Shown piece by piece: positions 1 through 7,921 of a DNA stretch of 64,000 bases (the stretch's first letter is position 1; every line of letters begins with the position of its first letter). Made by a program: the position numbers and the translations under genes. The notes under the pieces are model-generated. The model was not told the DNA's origin. It saw nothing but the letters and a program-made list of their open reading frames with translations, and searched no databases. This DNA comes from CAWHYG01 sp963833505 (GTDB lineage Bacteria > Eisenbacteria > RBG-16-71-46 > CAIMUX01). The DNA lies in the NCBI GenBank assembly GCA_963833505.1, contig CAWHYG010000007.1:1178001-1242000 (forward strand), written 5' to 3'.

Positions 1-289
1 TTCCTGTCCCGAGAGCACGGGACTTGACCGGACCGGGATCTCCTGAAATGGATCGGGACCGGGTCCATGTCCATCGGCAGTCGGCTTCAACCTGGGAACA
101 ACCCTGAAGGAAGACCGGATCGGAGAGGAAACGGGCGGGTCCTGGGCTTTTCGGGAGTCTTATTCCGGCGGTGCCGCCCTCGGGTGGAACGACTCTACAT
201 CACGAGCCAAGCTCGCATCCACGGTCTCAATGATCGGACGACTGGTTTGCTGAATCAAGCAATTTCAACAATGAATCGCAACTTTGATG
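1..289. other. No gene recognised at the window edge
   Basis: I see no convincing gene, terminator or RNA here. The stretch lies just downstream of the minus-strand DUF2723 gene; the open frames are short and have no recognisable protein content. Confidence 0.4.
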
Positions 290-3058
290 TCAGCGCCCGG
301 CCTTCAAAAGGGCGGCCGAATCGGCGTAGGCGCGGCGCGCTCGGGCGATCTGGCGGTCCTGCGGGTGGACGGCCAACCAATCGTCGAGAACCTGGAGAGC
401 CCCCGATCGGTCCTTCCGGGAGTCCCAGTAGAGCAGGAAAAGGTCCCGGGCGGCGTCGAACGCATTGGGGTCCGCCTTGAGGGCGGCCCGGTAGTTCGTC
501 TCGGCATCGGCCAGCTTTCCCTGACGTTCCTGCGCCTGCCCGAGCAACCGGAGGATGAGCGGATCCGCCTGCTCGCGACCCGCCACCCAGGCCAGCTTCG
601 TCTCGGCCTCGGCAAAATGGCCCTCGTCCAGATCGAAGAGCGCCAGAGCGTAGCGGACCGAGGGCGCATCGGGAGACAGGCCTTCGGCTCGCTGGAGCAT
701 CCGCTCCGCCTCGGCCCGGTCCCCCTTCCGGCGGAGCTCCTGGGCCGCCGTGATGCAGGCCGCGGTGTAGTTCTGGGTCAGCTTGGTCGCGTTGTCGTCC
801 TTGAAGACGCCGGCGTCGAAGCTCAGATCGGGCTTGATGATTCCCGTGTACCGATAGACGTGCTCGAGGTCGTTCACGGTCGCGTCCAGATCGACCGGCA
901 GCTCCTCGGACTGCGGGTCCCGGATCTCATAGACGATGCCTTGCTGGAAGGCGCGCTTCTCCATCCCCATGAGATCGGGAACGGTCAGCGCGATATAGAG
1001 CGGACGCTTGCCGTACTCCCGTTCCACGATCCGCGCCACAGCCAGGTCCTTGCATTGCAACGGCAGATCCAGGCTCCGGACGTAGGGGGCGAGCCCCGTC
1101 TGGTGCAGAAAATCCCCTACGTCAGCCTTCGCCAGATACCCGGCGTGATAGGCGGCCATGTAGGAGGAGAACATGACGGCCGCGTCGATCTGCTCGTCGG
1201 TCCACCCGATGTCGACGTGCGATGAAGGGTAGTCCCGAAGCTGCCGGATATACCAGTCGGTATTGAGCAGGCTCAGGTTCGCGATCGTGACGTCCTTCCG
1301 CCAATCCTCCACCTCTTGCATGTACCAGAGCGGGAAGGTGTCGTTGTCCCCGTTGGTGAACAGGATCGCGTTCGGCTTGAGCGGCGTCAGCATGTTGTAG
1401 GCGAAGTCCCGCGCGACGTAGAGCTTGTGCTCGTCCCGCTGGAACCAGTAGTGCCTCATCGTCATGAAGGGCAGGAAGACCAGGACGAGGCCCACGCCGA
1501 CAAAGGCCGGAAAACCCGGTCCCACGCGGATCGGGCGTCTCGCCGGCGCCGCTCCGGCCGGCACCGAGGGAGCGGCTGCTCCCGGCGCCGCTGCCGCCGG
1601 CGCCGAGGAAGCAACGGCCGCAGTCGCCATCCCCGCCGTCCCCGAGGAAACGGCGGCTGAGGCCGCCGTCCCGGCCCCCGCAGGCTCCGCCGCCGGCCGG
1701 TCCCCCAGGCCCTGCCGCACCCAATCCAGCGTGAAGGCCGCCCCGAGACCGATCCACACCGCGAAAAAGTGATAGGCCGAAACAAAGAAGTAGTCCCGCT
1801 CCCGCACCTCGTCCGCCTGGAAGTTCAGGTAGAACACCAGACCCAGAGTCATCACGATCAGGTTCACCGCCATCAGCGCGAAGCTCTTCTTCTCCCGCCG
1901 GAAGTTCCCGATCGCGCCCACCACCCCCAACAGATACGGCAGGTACCAGCCCAACCACATCGGCCGAAGCCCCAACGCATACTGGTCCCGCGCGTAGTCC
2001 CAGAAATGCTTCGTCAACTGCACCGACCAGGGCGCCTTCCGCACCAGGAACGGGTTCGGCGGCTTGTACTGGTCCCGCGTCAACACCTTCCACAACGCGC
2101 TCCAGCTCCGCGGATCCGCCTCGTTGATCACCGGATGGTGATAGAGCGCCCGGATCGTCAGGTAGAAGTGCGTCGACATCCCCAGGATCGCCGCAATCAG
2201 GCACCAGGTCAAAAGGCCCCGCCCGCTCACCATCGGCCACTTCTTCCCCCAGAACAGGATCAGAAGCAGCACCAGCCCCACCAAAGACATCCAGATCGCG
2301 ATCCCCAACGTCGGCAGCATCCCCGGGTGCAGCAACACCACGATCGCCGCCACCACCATCGCCCGGAACGGCGTCGAGCCGAAGGTCTTGTGATCCGCCA
2401 ACAACGCGAAGAGGATGATCCCCGGAAGCACCAGTCCCGCCATCAGGCAGATCCCCATCGACAGGCAGATCAGGTAGTAGAACAGGATGAACAGCCCGTT
2501 CTTCATCGCCCGGTCCTGCTCGTACCGCGCCCAGCGCAGGATCAGCCAGACCGACAACGCCATGAGGAACGAAACGGTCGAGTACATCTCCGCCTCGACC
2601 GAGTTGAACCAGAAGGTCCGGCTGAACGCGGTGAACAACGCCGCCACCAGACCGGCCACCACCCCGACCAGCCGGCCTTCCAGCGACGTCCCCGGCTCCG
2701 GAACGCTCGAACCCGGAGTGGTCGCCGACGTGAAGCTCCCCCGGCCCCGCTCCCAGATCTCCACCGCCACCAGGTAGGTGAAGACCGCCGCCAGGCTCGC
2801 GGCCAGCGACGACAGCCAGTTCACCCGCTGCGCCACGGTCGGAAACGGAAAGACCAGCGCCGCCACCCGAGCAATCAGGTCATAGAGCGGCGTCCCCGGC
2901 GGATGCGGAATCCCCAGGATCTTCGCCACCGTGATGAACTCGCCGCTGTCCCAGAACGGCACCGTCGGATTCAGCGTCCGCAGGTACACCACCTGCGTGA
3001 CCACAAACACAAAGGCTGCGCCGATCCAGTGCAGCCGCCGCTCCAAGAAGCTCCTCAC
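290..3058 (-). CDS. DUF2723 / GT117-family membrane glycosyltransferase with TPR tail
   Basis: A 922-residue polytopic inner-membrane protein of the DUF2723 family, a GT-C-like fold thought to transfer sugars from a lipid carrier to proteins or glycans on the outer face of the membrane. The first ~430 residues hold many hydrophobic segments, and the acidic WDSGEF loop at residues 36-41 is the expected active-site region. An Ala/Pro-rich linker (about 450-510) leads to one more membrane segment, a soluble domain with an NGDNDTFPLW motif, and C-terminal TPR-like helices. I chose GTG at 3058: GGAGG lies about 10 nt upstream and the start falls just after the stop of the preceding gene, whereas the longer frame would overlap that gene. 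It is the third gene of a minus-strand operon after the Trm112-like and C25 peptidase genes, so it may glycosylate secreted proteins. The acceptor is unknown. Confidence 0.85.
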   Translation of the reverse strand: MRSFLERRLHWIGAAFVFVVTQVVYLRTLNPTVPFWDSGEFITVAKILGIPHPPGTPLYDLIARVAALVFPFPTVAQRVNWLSSLAASLAAVFTYLVAVEIWERGRGSFTSATTPGSSVPEPGTSLEGRLVGVVAGLVAALFTAFSRTFWFNSVEAEMYSTVSFLMALSVWLILRWARYEQDRAMKNGLFILFYYLICLSMGICLMAGLVLPGIILFALLADHKTFGSTPFRAMVVAAIVVLLHPGMLPTLGIAIWMSLVGLVLLLILFWGKKWPMVSGRGLLTWCLIAAILGMSTHFYLTIRALYHHPVINEADPRSWSALWKVLTRDQYKPPNPFLVRKAPWSVQLTKHFWDYARDQYALGLRPMWLGWYLPYLLGVVGAIGNFRREKKSFALMAVNLIVMTLGLVFYLNFQADEVRERDYFFVSAYHFFAVWIGLGAAFTLDWVRQGLGDRPAAEPAGAGTAASAAVSSGTAGMATAAVASSAPAAAAPGAAAPSVPAGAAPARRPIRVGPGFPAFVGVGLVLVFLPFMTMRHYWFQRDEHKLYVARDFAYNMLTPLKPNAILFTNGDNDTFPLWYMQEVEDWRKDVTIANLSLLNTDWYIRQLRDYPSSHVDIGWTDEQIDAAVMFSSYMAAYHAGYLAKADVGDFLHQTGLAPYVRSLDLPLQCKDLAVARIVEREYGKRPLYIALTVPDLMGMEKRAFQQGIVYEIRDPQSEELPVDLDATVNDLEHVYRYTGIIKPDLSFDAGVFKDDNATKLTQNYTAACITAAQELRRKGDRAEAERMLQRAEGLSPDAPSVRYALALFDLDEGHFAEAETKLAWVAGREQADPLILRLLGQAQERQGKLADAETNYRAALKADPNAFDAARDLFLLYWDSRKDRSGALQVLDDWLAVHPQDRQIARARRAYADSAALLKAGR

Positions 3059-3080
3059 CGCACCCCGCCCTCCGGAAGCC

Positions 3081-6000
3081 TCACCGAAGCACGACGAGAC
3101 GGCCGATGACGGACTCCGTCTTCCCACCGCCCACCGGGGTCGCTCGGACCTTGTACAGATAGACCCCGTTCGCGAGCCGGTCTCCGTCCGCGTCCTTGCC
3201 GTCCCAATCCAGACCCTCCTGGGTAAACCGGGCCGGGGTGAACTGGGTTCCCTCCAGCTTCCGGATGCGGCGGCCGGTCAAGGTCAGGATCACCACTTCG
3301 AGATCGGCATCCTGGGTGAGCTGGCCGAAGAAGCGGGTCTCCCCCTTGGTCGGGTTGGGGAAGTTGAAGACCCCGGACAATCCGAAGCCCGAGCCTCCGC
3401 CGCCGGCCAGGGAGAAGGTCTTCCGCAACTCCGAGCTGTTCCCGAGGTTGTCGGAGGCGGACAAGACCAGCTCATAGGTGCGATTGACCGGCAGGTTGGC
3501 CGGCAGACTGTACTCGAGACGCGCGGTGCTGTAGCCGTTCGGGAAGGTCACGAGGCGCGCGACGTCCTCGATGTAGACGAGATTGGAGCCGTCCAGGATC
3601 TGCATGACGACCGATCGGGACCCGACCAGGCCGGTGATGTCCACCCCGCTCGAGTCCGTCAGTGTGGCCGTGAAGTCCGCGCCGGCGGGCAGCGAGTTCG
3701 CGTTCTCCAGCGGGAAATCGAGCTGGATGCTCGGTCCCTGGTTATCCGCCGTCACCGGCGCCGGGATCTGCGGAACCACCAGGGAGTCGAGATCCCCCGC
3801 TCCCTCGGTCTGGCCCGCCGTGGCCTGGGTGTAGACGTAGATTTTCGCGTAGGGGAGATTGTTCCCGGTCTCGAGCGCCGACGGCGTCTGGAACATGACG
3901 TCGAAGACGCCGTTCGCCACCGCGATCCCCTCCCCGCGGAAGATCGGCGCGCCGAGCAGGTCATAGTCGGCGTCCGGCTGTTTGGGGTCGGGAACGCGTC
4001 CGATCCCGCTGTCATAGATGCGCACGACGGCGGTGCCGCTGAAATCCGGACGGGGAGTTCCGTTCTGGTCCTCCACCTGGCCGTGCAGCACGGTGCGCAC
4101 GCCTCGCCTCAGCGTGTTGCCGAGAGGCGTGTGGTCGTGAGCCTGGGAGAGGGAAAGCGCCACCTTGAGCTGAGGCGCCGCGAGCGCGGTCGCCGGATCT
4201 CCCAACAGCACGTAGCGGCGGGAGTTCAGGTTTCCCGGATCGAGCAGGCGCGTCTTCGCCACGTCGTCGGCCTCTCCCAGCGGACGGGACGATCCCGGCG
4301 TCCCGTCGGGGAACGCCGCTTCGAAGAACTGCTTGTTCAGCTCGGAATTGTCTCCGCTGTAGGCGATGGAGGAGGCCGCGAACACGGCCACGGCCCCTCC
4401 CCCGGCATCCCGCACCAGGGACTCGCCCAGGCCTTCGCCGAAGAAGTCATACTTCCCGACCGAGCAGGAGGCGGTCAGGAAGAGAAAGGGCATGGTGGCA
4501 TTGGTGAGTCCGGCCACGCTGGAAAGCTCGAACACCCGCTCGTCGGCCAGCTGCTCCTCGCTGCCGTGCCCGGTGAAGTTGACGACGAGGGTGCCCTGGT
4601 TCATGAAGGCGGCCAGGGCGGCGGCCGCCGCCGGCTTGGTCGAGTAGACGCACCCGGCGCCGTACTCCAGCAGGTACACCTTGTCCTGCTGGAAGGCTTG
4701 CGGGAGGATGCGTCCCACCTGTTCCGTCTGGATGACGTGGGCCAGACCGAGCGCGTCCGGGTTCACGCCCTGACAGGTGTCGTCCGCGACCAGGGTGAAA
4801 CGGCCCTGCCAGGGCCCGAGAGTCCGTGGGCTCGGAACCTCGTAGTTCTTGATCTTTTCCACCATCGTCTCGGCTTCGGTCGCGTTGTCCGCCGGGAGGC
4901 GGCCGATGCGCACGTCGAGCCCGACGTCGTCCGGCCCGTCCAGATATCCGAAGAAGTCGTCGGAGGAGAACTGCGGCGAATAGATGGTCGGCACGAGGGT
5001 GGAGTCGAAGTACCCCTCGTAGGTCGGCACGTAGTTCACCGCCCCCTGTCGGAGGAGATTCCGGAAGTCATAGTTGCAGCTGCCCAGAAGGACGGCGTAG
5101 GCCGGCCCGCTCGAGAGCGTGTCCCCGCCGGTCCACCGCCCGCGCGTGAACTGCAGGAAATTCCGGATCGCCGTCGGATCCATCTGCCCGAAGGCGAACT
5201 CATCCATGATCTGCTGGACGTCCACGACCGACACCGCCTTCGTTTCCCCGGGCGCGTCGGGGAAATGCGTGCTCCGGTGGGTCGCCAGCTCCTGGGCCTG
5301 CGTCTTGAAGTTCGCGTGGGTGATGACCAGGCCGTCCACCCGGTCGGTGCGCTGGCGCAGGTACTGCCCGGCGGTCAGGGTCGGAGCCAGCTCGATCTGG
5401 CCGGCGCCGAAACGCGCCAGCCGATCGGACCGGCGCAGGATGAACCGCCGGCTGCCGTCGAAGTTCGCCTTCCAGAGGACGTCCGAACCGCCCAGTCCGC
5501 TCGAATCGGGAACGACCAGGGGCACGACCCTCCGGAGCGAGGTGTCCGGGTAGGCGACGTTGGTGGCGTCGAGCAGATAGATCTGGTCCGCCGTCAGCCC
5601 GGGCGAGAATCCCCGCGCCCGGAGCGCCCAGGGGCCGGAAATCCCGCCTCCGCTCGAGTCGACGCCGGCCCAGAAGAACAGGGAGTCGGAATGGGCGATC
5701 AGCCTGCGGTTGTAGTCCATCTCGATCCAGGCGAGAAAGATGGTGTCGTAGCGGGTCCCGAGGACGCCGTTCAAGGGATGCGTCGGCAGCCACATCTGGA
5801 AGGTCTGCGTGGGCGAGTTCTTCAGCCACAGCCCGGTCCCGGCAACGTCGTTCCGGGTGAAGAGGTTCCAGGGCGAACCATCGGGCAGCCTGTCGGTCTG
5901 CTTGACGATGTTGGCGTGGAGCGAGTCCTCGTTCAGCGTAAGGATGAGCGCGTGATCCGGATATTTCAGGTAGCCCGAGGGATCGTGGGAGTCTCCCCAG

Positions 6001-7436
6001 AAGCGCGCCAGCACGCTGACCGGCTGGAGGGTGTCGGGATCGGGGATGGAGACCGGCAGCTTCTGCGGCTGGTCGCCGTTCACCTGGAGCGCCAGCCACC
6101 AGTACCGCTGCCAGGCGGCGGCCGGTTTGGTGGGGTTGTCCGGGTAGTACTCGCGGGGCCGGGCATCCCAGAAGAGGTCCTGCTCGAGATGGATCCGATC
6201 CCGGACCGAGGTGGCGGTCCCGTTCACGCCGGAGAGGTCGTTGCCGTTCACCGTCCGGATGCGCTTGGGCGTGCCGGAGAATCGTCCTCCCCAGGTGAGC
6301 CAGTAGACGTCGTCGTTGTTGAAGGGATCCCGGTAGTAGCGCTCGAAGGGAGCCTTGGGCGCGCCCAGATCCTCGTACCATCCGTCCGGCCCGTGGCCGA
6401 GAAAGACGATGCGGTCCTCCGGATCGAAGATCCCGTCGCCGTTGACGTCCTGGAACTCGATCGGGACCTCCTGCATCCAGGAGGGGCCGTGCGCCCAATC
6501 CAGATATTCGGAGAGAGGAAGCGAGTCCGGCTTGAAGAGACGCAGGGTCCGGGGATCGATGTCGGTGAGAGAGATCCCCTGGAGCGACTCCAGGTCCGTG
6601 CCGGTCACCTCCCAGACGTCGAGCCTGGGCACGTGCAGCTTGACCCAGTGATCCGAGGCCGAGAAGTAGTTCGAATCGGATGGGGCCTGCGCGCGCTTCG
6701 GGATCGGCTGGAAGGTCGGGGTGATCGAGCTCCGCCGCCAGGACCTGCCGTCCTGGTAGTTCAGGAACAAGGCCCGGTAGGTGTTCTCGAAGAAATCCGT
6801 CCCGATCGACCGCCGGGCCGACAAGGCGCCCCCCGCCGGAGCCGGGTACCGCACCACGAAGTCGGCGCGGCGCACGTAGAGAAGGCCCCCGGATCCGTCC
6901 GGGATCACCGGGCGGAACGAGATGGGGCGGCCCCACTGGTCCCGAGTCCAGCACTCCGGGGCCGTCCGCCAGCCGGAGGGGGCGAGGGACGCCAGAACGG
7001 CGGCGCGCTCCCGGCCGGTCATGGCCGCGGGCCAGGGCAACGGCTCGGTCGAAACCACCTGGCATTCGACCCGGGCATGCGCGCGCGGGGGCAGCGCGAT
7101 CCAGGTCGCGGCGATGGGAAGGACCGCGCTCGAGTTGATCGGCGTGGATGGAGCCTCGACATCGGAGACCACCAATCGCCCATAGCGGTCACGCGACGCT
7201 CCGGCGAGGTCGCCGACAAACTCAAAGCGCACTTCCCCCGCGACCGAGGCCACTCGCTGGAACGGGGCCCGGAGGGAGTCCGGGCCCGCCGACGCCTCCG
7301 CCGGAAGAGGCGCCGCCGAGGAGAAGAGCATCGTGAGGAGCACGGCGCCCAACGTCGCCAGAGAACAACCCGACCGGCCGGAAACAACGCCGGATGGAAA
7401 ACGGAGCCAGGACGATCGACCGTCGGCTGCGTGCAT
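3081..7436 (-). CDS. Secreted C25 (gingipain/PorU-like) cysteine peptidase
   Basis: A 1451-residue exported protein. An N-terminal hydrophobic signal is followed by a long beta-rich region and a peptidase C25 domain. The catalytic pair is visible: His957 in FTGHGSEE and Cys991 in TASCSVGKY. The C-terminus is an immunoglobulin-like FlgD-type domain (GRRIRKLEG...WDGKDADG...NGVYLYKV) ending in VVLR, as in type IX secretion cargo. PorU, the type IX signal peptidase/sortase, belongs to the same peptidase family, so this may be the sortase or a cargo peptidase; the sequence does not decide. ATG 7436 is preceded by AAGGAG at 7-nt spacing, whereas the longer frame to 7526 overlaps the upstream Trm112-like gene. 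It is longer than typical PorU proteins (about 1100-1200 residues). The DUF2723 gene follows after a 22-nt gap. Confidence 0.85.
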   Translation of the reverse strand: MHAADGRSSWLRFPSGVVSGRSGCSLATLGAVLLTMLFSSAAPLPAEASAGPDSLRAPFQRVASVAGEVRFEFVGDLAGASRDRYGRLVVSDVEAPSTPINSSAVLPIAATWIALPPRAHARVECQVVSTEPLPWPAAMTGRERAAVLASLAPSGWRTAPECWTRDQWGRPISFRPVIPDGSGGLLYVRRADFVVRYPAPAGGALSARRSIGTDFFENTYRALFLNYQDGRSWRRSSITPTFQPIPKRAQAPSDSNYFSASDHWVKLHVPRLDVWEVTGTDLESLQGISLTDIDPRTLRLFKPDSLPLSEYLDWAHGPSWMQEVPIEFQDVNGDGIFDPEDRIVFLGHGPDGWYEDLGAPKAPFERYYRDPFNNDDVYWLTWGGRFSGTPKRIRTVNGNDLSGVNGTATSVRDRIHLEQDLFWDARPREYYPDNPTKPAAAWQRYWWLALQVNGDQPQKLPVSIPDPDTLQPVSVLARFWGDSHDPSGYLKYPDHALILTLNEDSLHANIVKQTDRLPDGSPWNLFTRNDVAGTGLWLKNSPTQTFQMWLPTHPLNGVLGTRYDTIFLAWIEMDYNRRLIAHSDSLFFWAGVDSSGGGISGPWALRARGFSPGLTADQIYLLDATNVAYPDTSLRRVVPLVVPDSSGLGGSDVLWKANFDGSRRFILRRSDRLARFGAGQIELAPTLTAGQYLRQRTDRVDGLVITHANFKTQAQELATHRSTHFPDAPGETKAVSVVDVQQIMDEFAFGQMDPTAIRNFLQFTRGRWTGGDTLSSGPAYAVLLGSCNYDFRNLLRQGAVNYVPTYEGYFDSTLVPTIYSPQFSSDDFFGYLDGPDDVGLDVRIGRLPADNATEAETMVEKIKNYEVPSPRTLGPWQGRFTLVADDTCQGVNPDALGLAHVIQTEQVGRILPQAFQQDKVYLLEYGAGCVYSTKPAAAAALAAFMNQGTLVVNFTGHGSEEQLADERVFELSSVAGLTNATMPFLFLTASCSVGKYDFFGEGLGESLVRDAGGGAVAVFAASSIAYSGDNSELNKQFFEAAFPDGTPGSSRPLGEADDVAKTRLLDPGNLNSRRYVLLGDPATALAAPQLKVALSLSQAHDHTPLGNTLRRGVRTVLHGQVEDQNGTPRPDFSGTAVVRIYDSGIGRVPDPKQPDADYDLLGAPIFRGEGIAVANGVFDVMFQTPSALETGNNLPYAKIYVYTQATAGQTEGAGDLDSLVVPQIPAPVTADNQGPSIQLDFPLENANSLPAGADFTATLTDSSGVDITGLVGSRSVVMQILDGSNLVYIEDVARLVTFPNGYSTARLEYSLPANLPVNRTYELVLSASDNLGNSSELRKTFSLAGGGGSGFGLSGVFNFPNPTKGETRFFGQLTQDADLEVVILTLTGRRIRKLEGTQFTPARFTQEGLDWDGKDADGDRLANGVYLYKVRATPVGGGKTESVIGRLVVLR

Positions 7437-7500
7437 CGGTTCTCCTTGCGCCGCGAGGGCGGCGATCCCCGTGCGGAATCTGCGAACGCCGGAAGGAGGC

Positions 7501-7689
7501 TCAGGACTCGGCGGAGCCGGTTTCATCGAGGGATTCCGCCTCTTCCACCAGCATGATCGGGATGTCGTCCTCGATCGCGTATTTGAGACGGCAGGCGTGG
7601 CAGATCAGCTTCTGATGGGCTTGATCATATTCGAGGTCCCCCTTGCAGGCGGGACAGACCAGGATCTCGAGCAGCTCTTTCGAAAGCAT
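7501..7689 (-). CDS. Trm112-like zinc-ribbon protein
   Basis: A 62-residue protein of the Trm112/YcaR family. It has the family opening LSKELLEILVCPACKG, a second CxxC pair in LICHACRLKY, and the IEDDIPIML segment. The four cysteines should bind one zinc. In other organisms such proteins are small partners or stabilisers of methyltransferases; the bacterial role is poorly defined. ATG 7689 is preceded by GGGAG; the longer frame to 7740 has no support. It is the first gene of the minus-strand run with the C25 peptidase. Confidence 0.85.
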   Translation of the reverse strand: MLSKELLEILVCPACKGDLEYDQAHQKLICHACRLKYAIEDDIPIMLVEEAESLDETGSAES

Positions 7690-7796
7690 CTTCTCTCCCG
7701 CCGGCCGCCGGGTGGTTCGAGCCCCAGCCCTCCGGCGCAATGCCCGGAAGCGCCTTCCCGCCGATTCGGCCGCCGATCTCCGATCGCCCGGTCCGC

Positions 7797-7825
7797 TTGC
7801 CCTCTGATCGGGGGCCCCCTATACT
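7797..7825 (+). promoter_or_regulatory. Sigma-70-type promoter for the O-antigen ligase operon
   Basis: TTGCCC (7797-7802) and TATACT (7820-7825) are separated by exactly 17 nt, giving 4/6 and 5/6 matches to the -35 and -10 consensus. Transcription would start near 7832, about 90 nt before the GTG of the next gene. The spacer contains a GGGGGCCCCC palindrome. Confidence 0.55.
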
Positions 7826-7921
7826 GCCACCCTTGGGCCCGATGGCACCGAATCAATTCGGCGCCCGAAGGCAGGCTAGCAACAGCTTTCAACGGGTGTC
7901 AACGACGCTGGGCCAGGATTC

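Noticed and set aside
2931..7556. A 1541-codon open frame on the plus strand
   Set aside because: It is exactly antisense to the C25 peptidase and DUF2723 genes, rich in Arg/Gly/Val/Asp, with no recognisable domain; high G+C third positions keep such antisense frames open.
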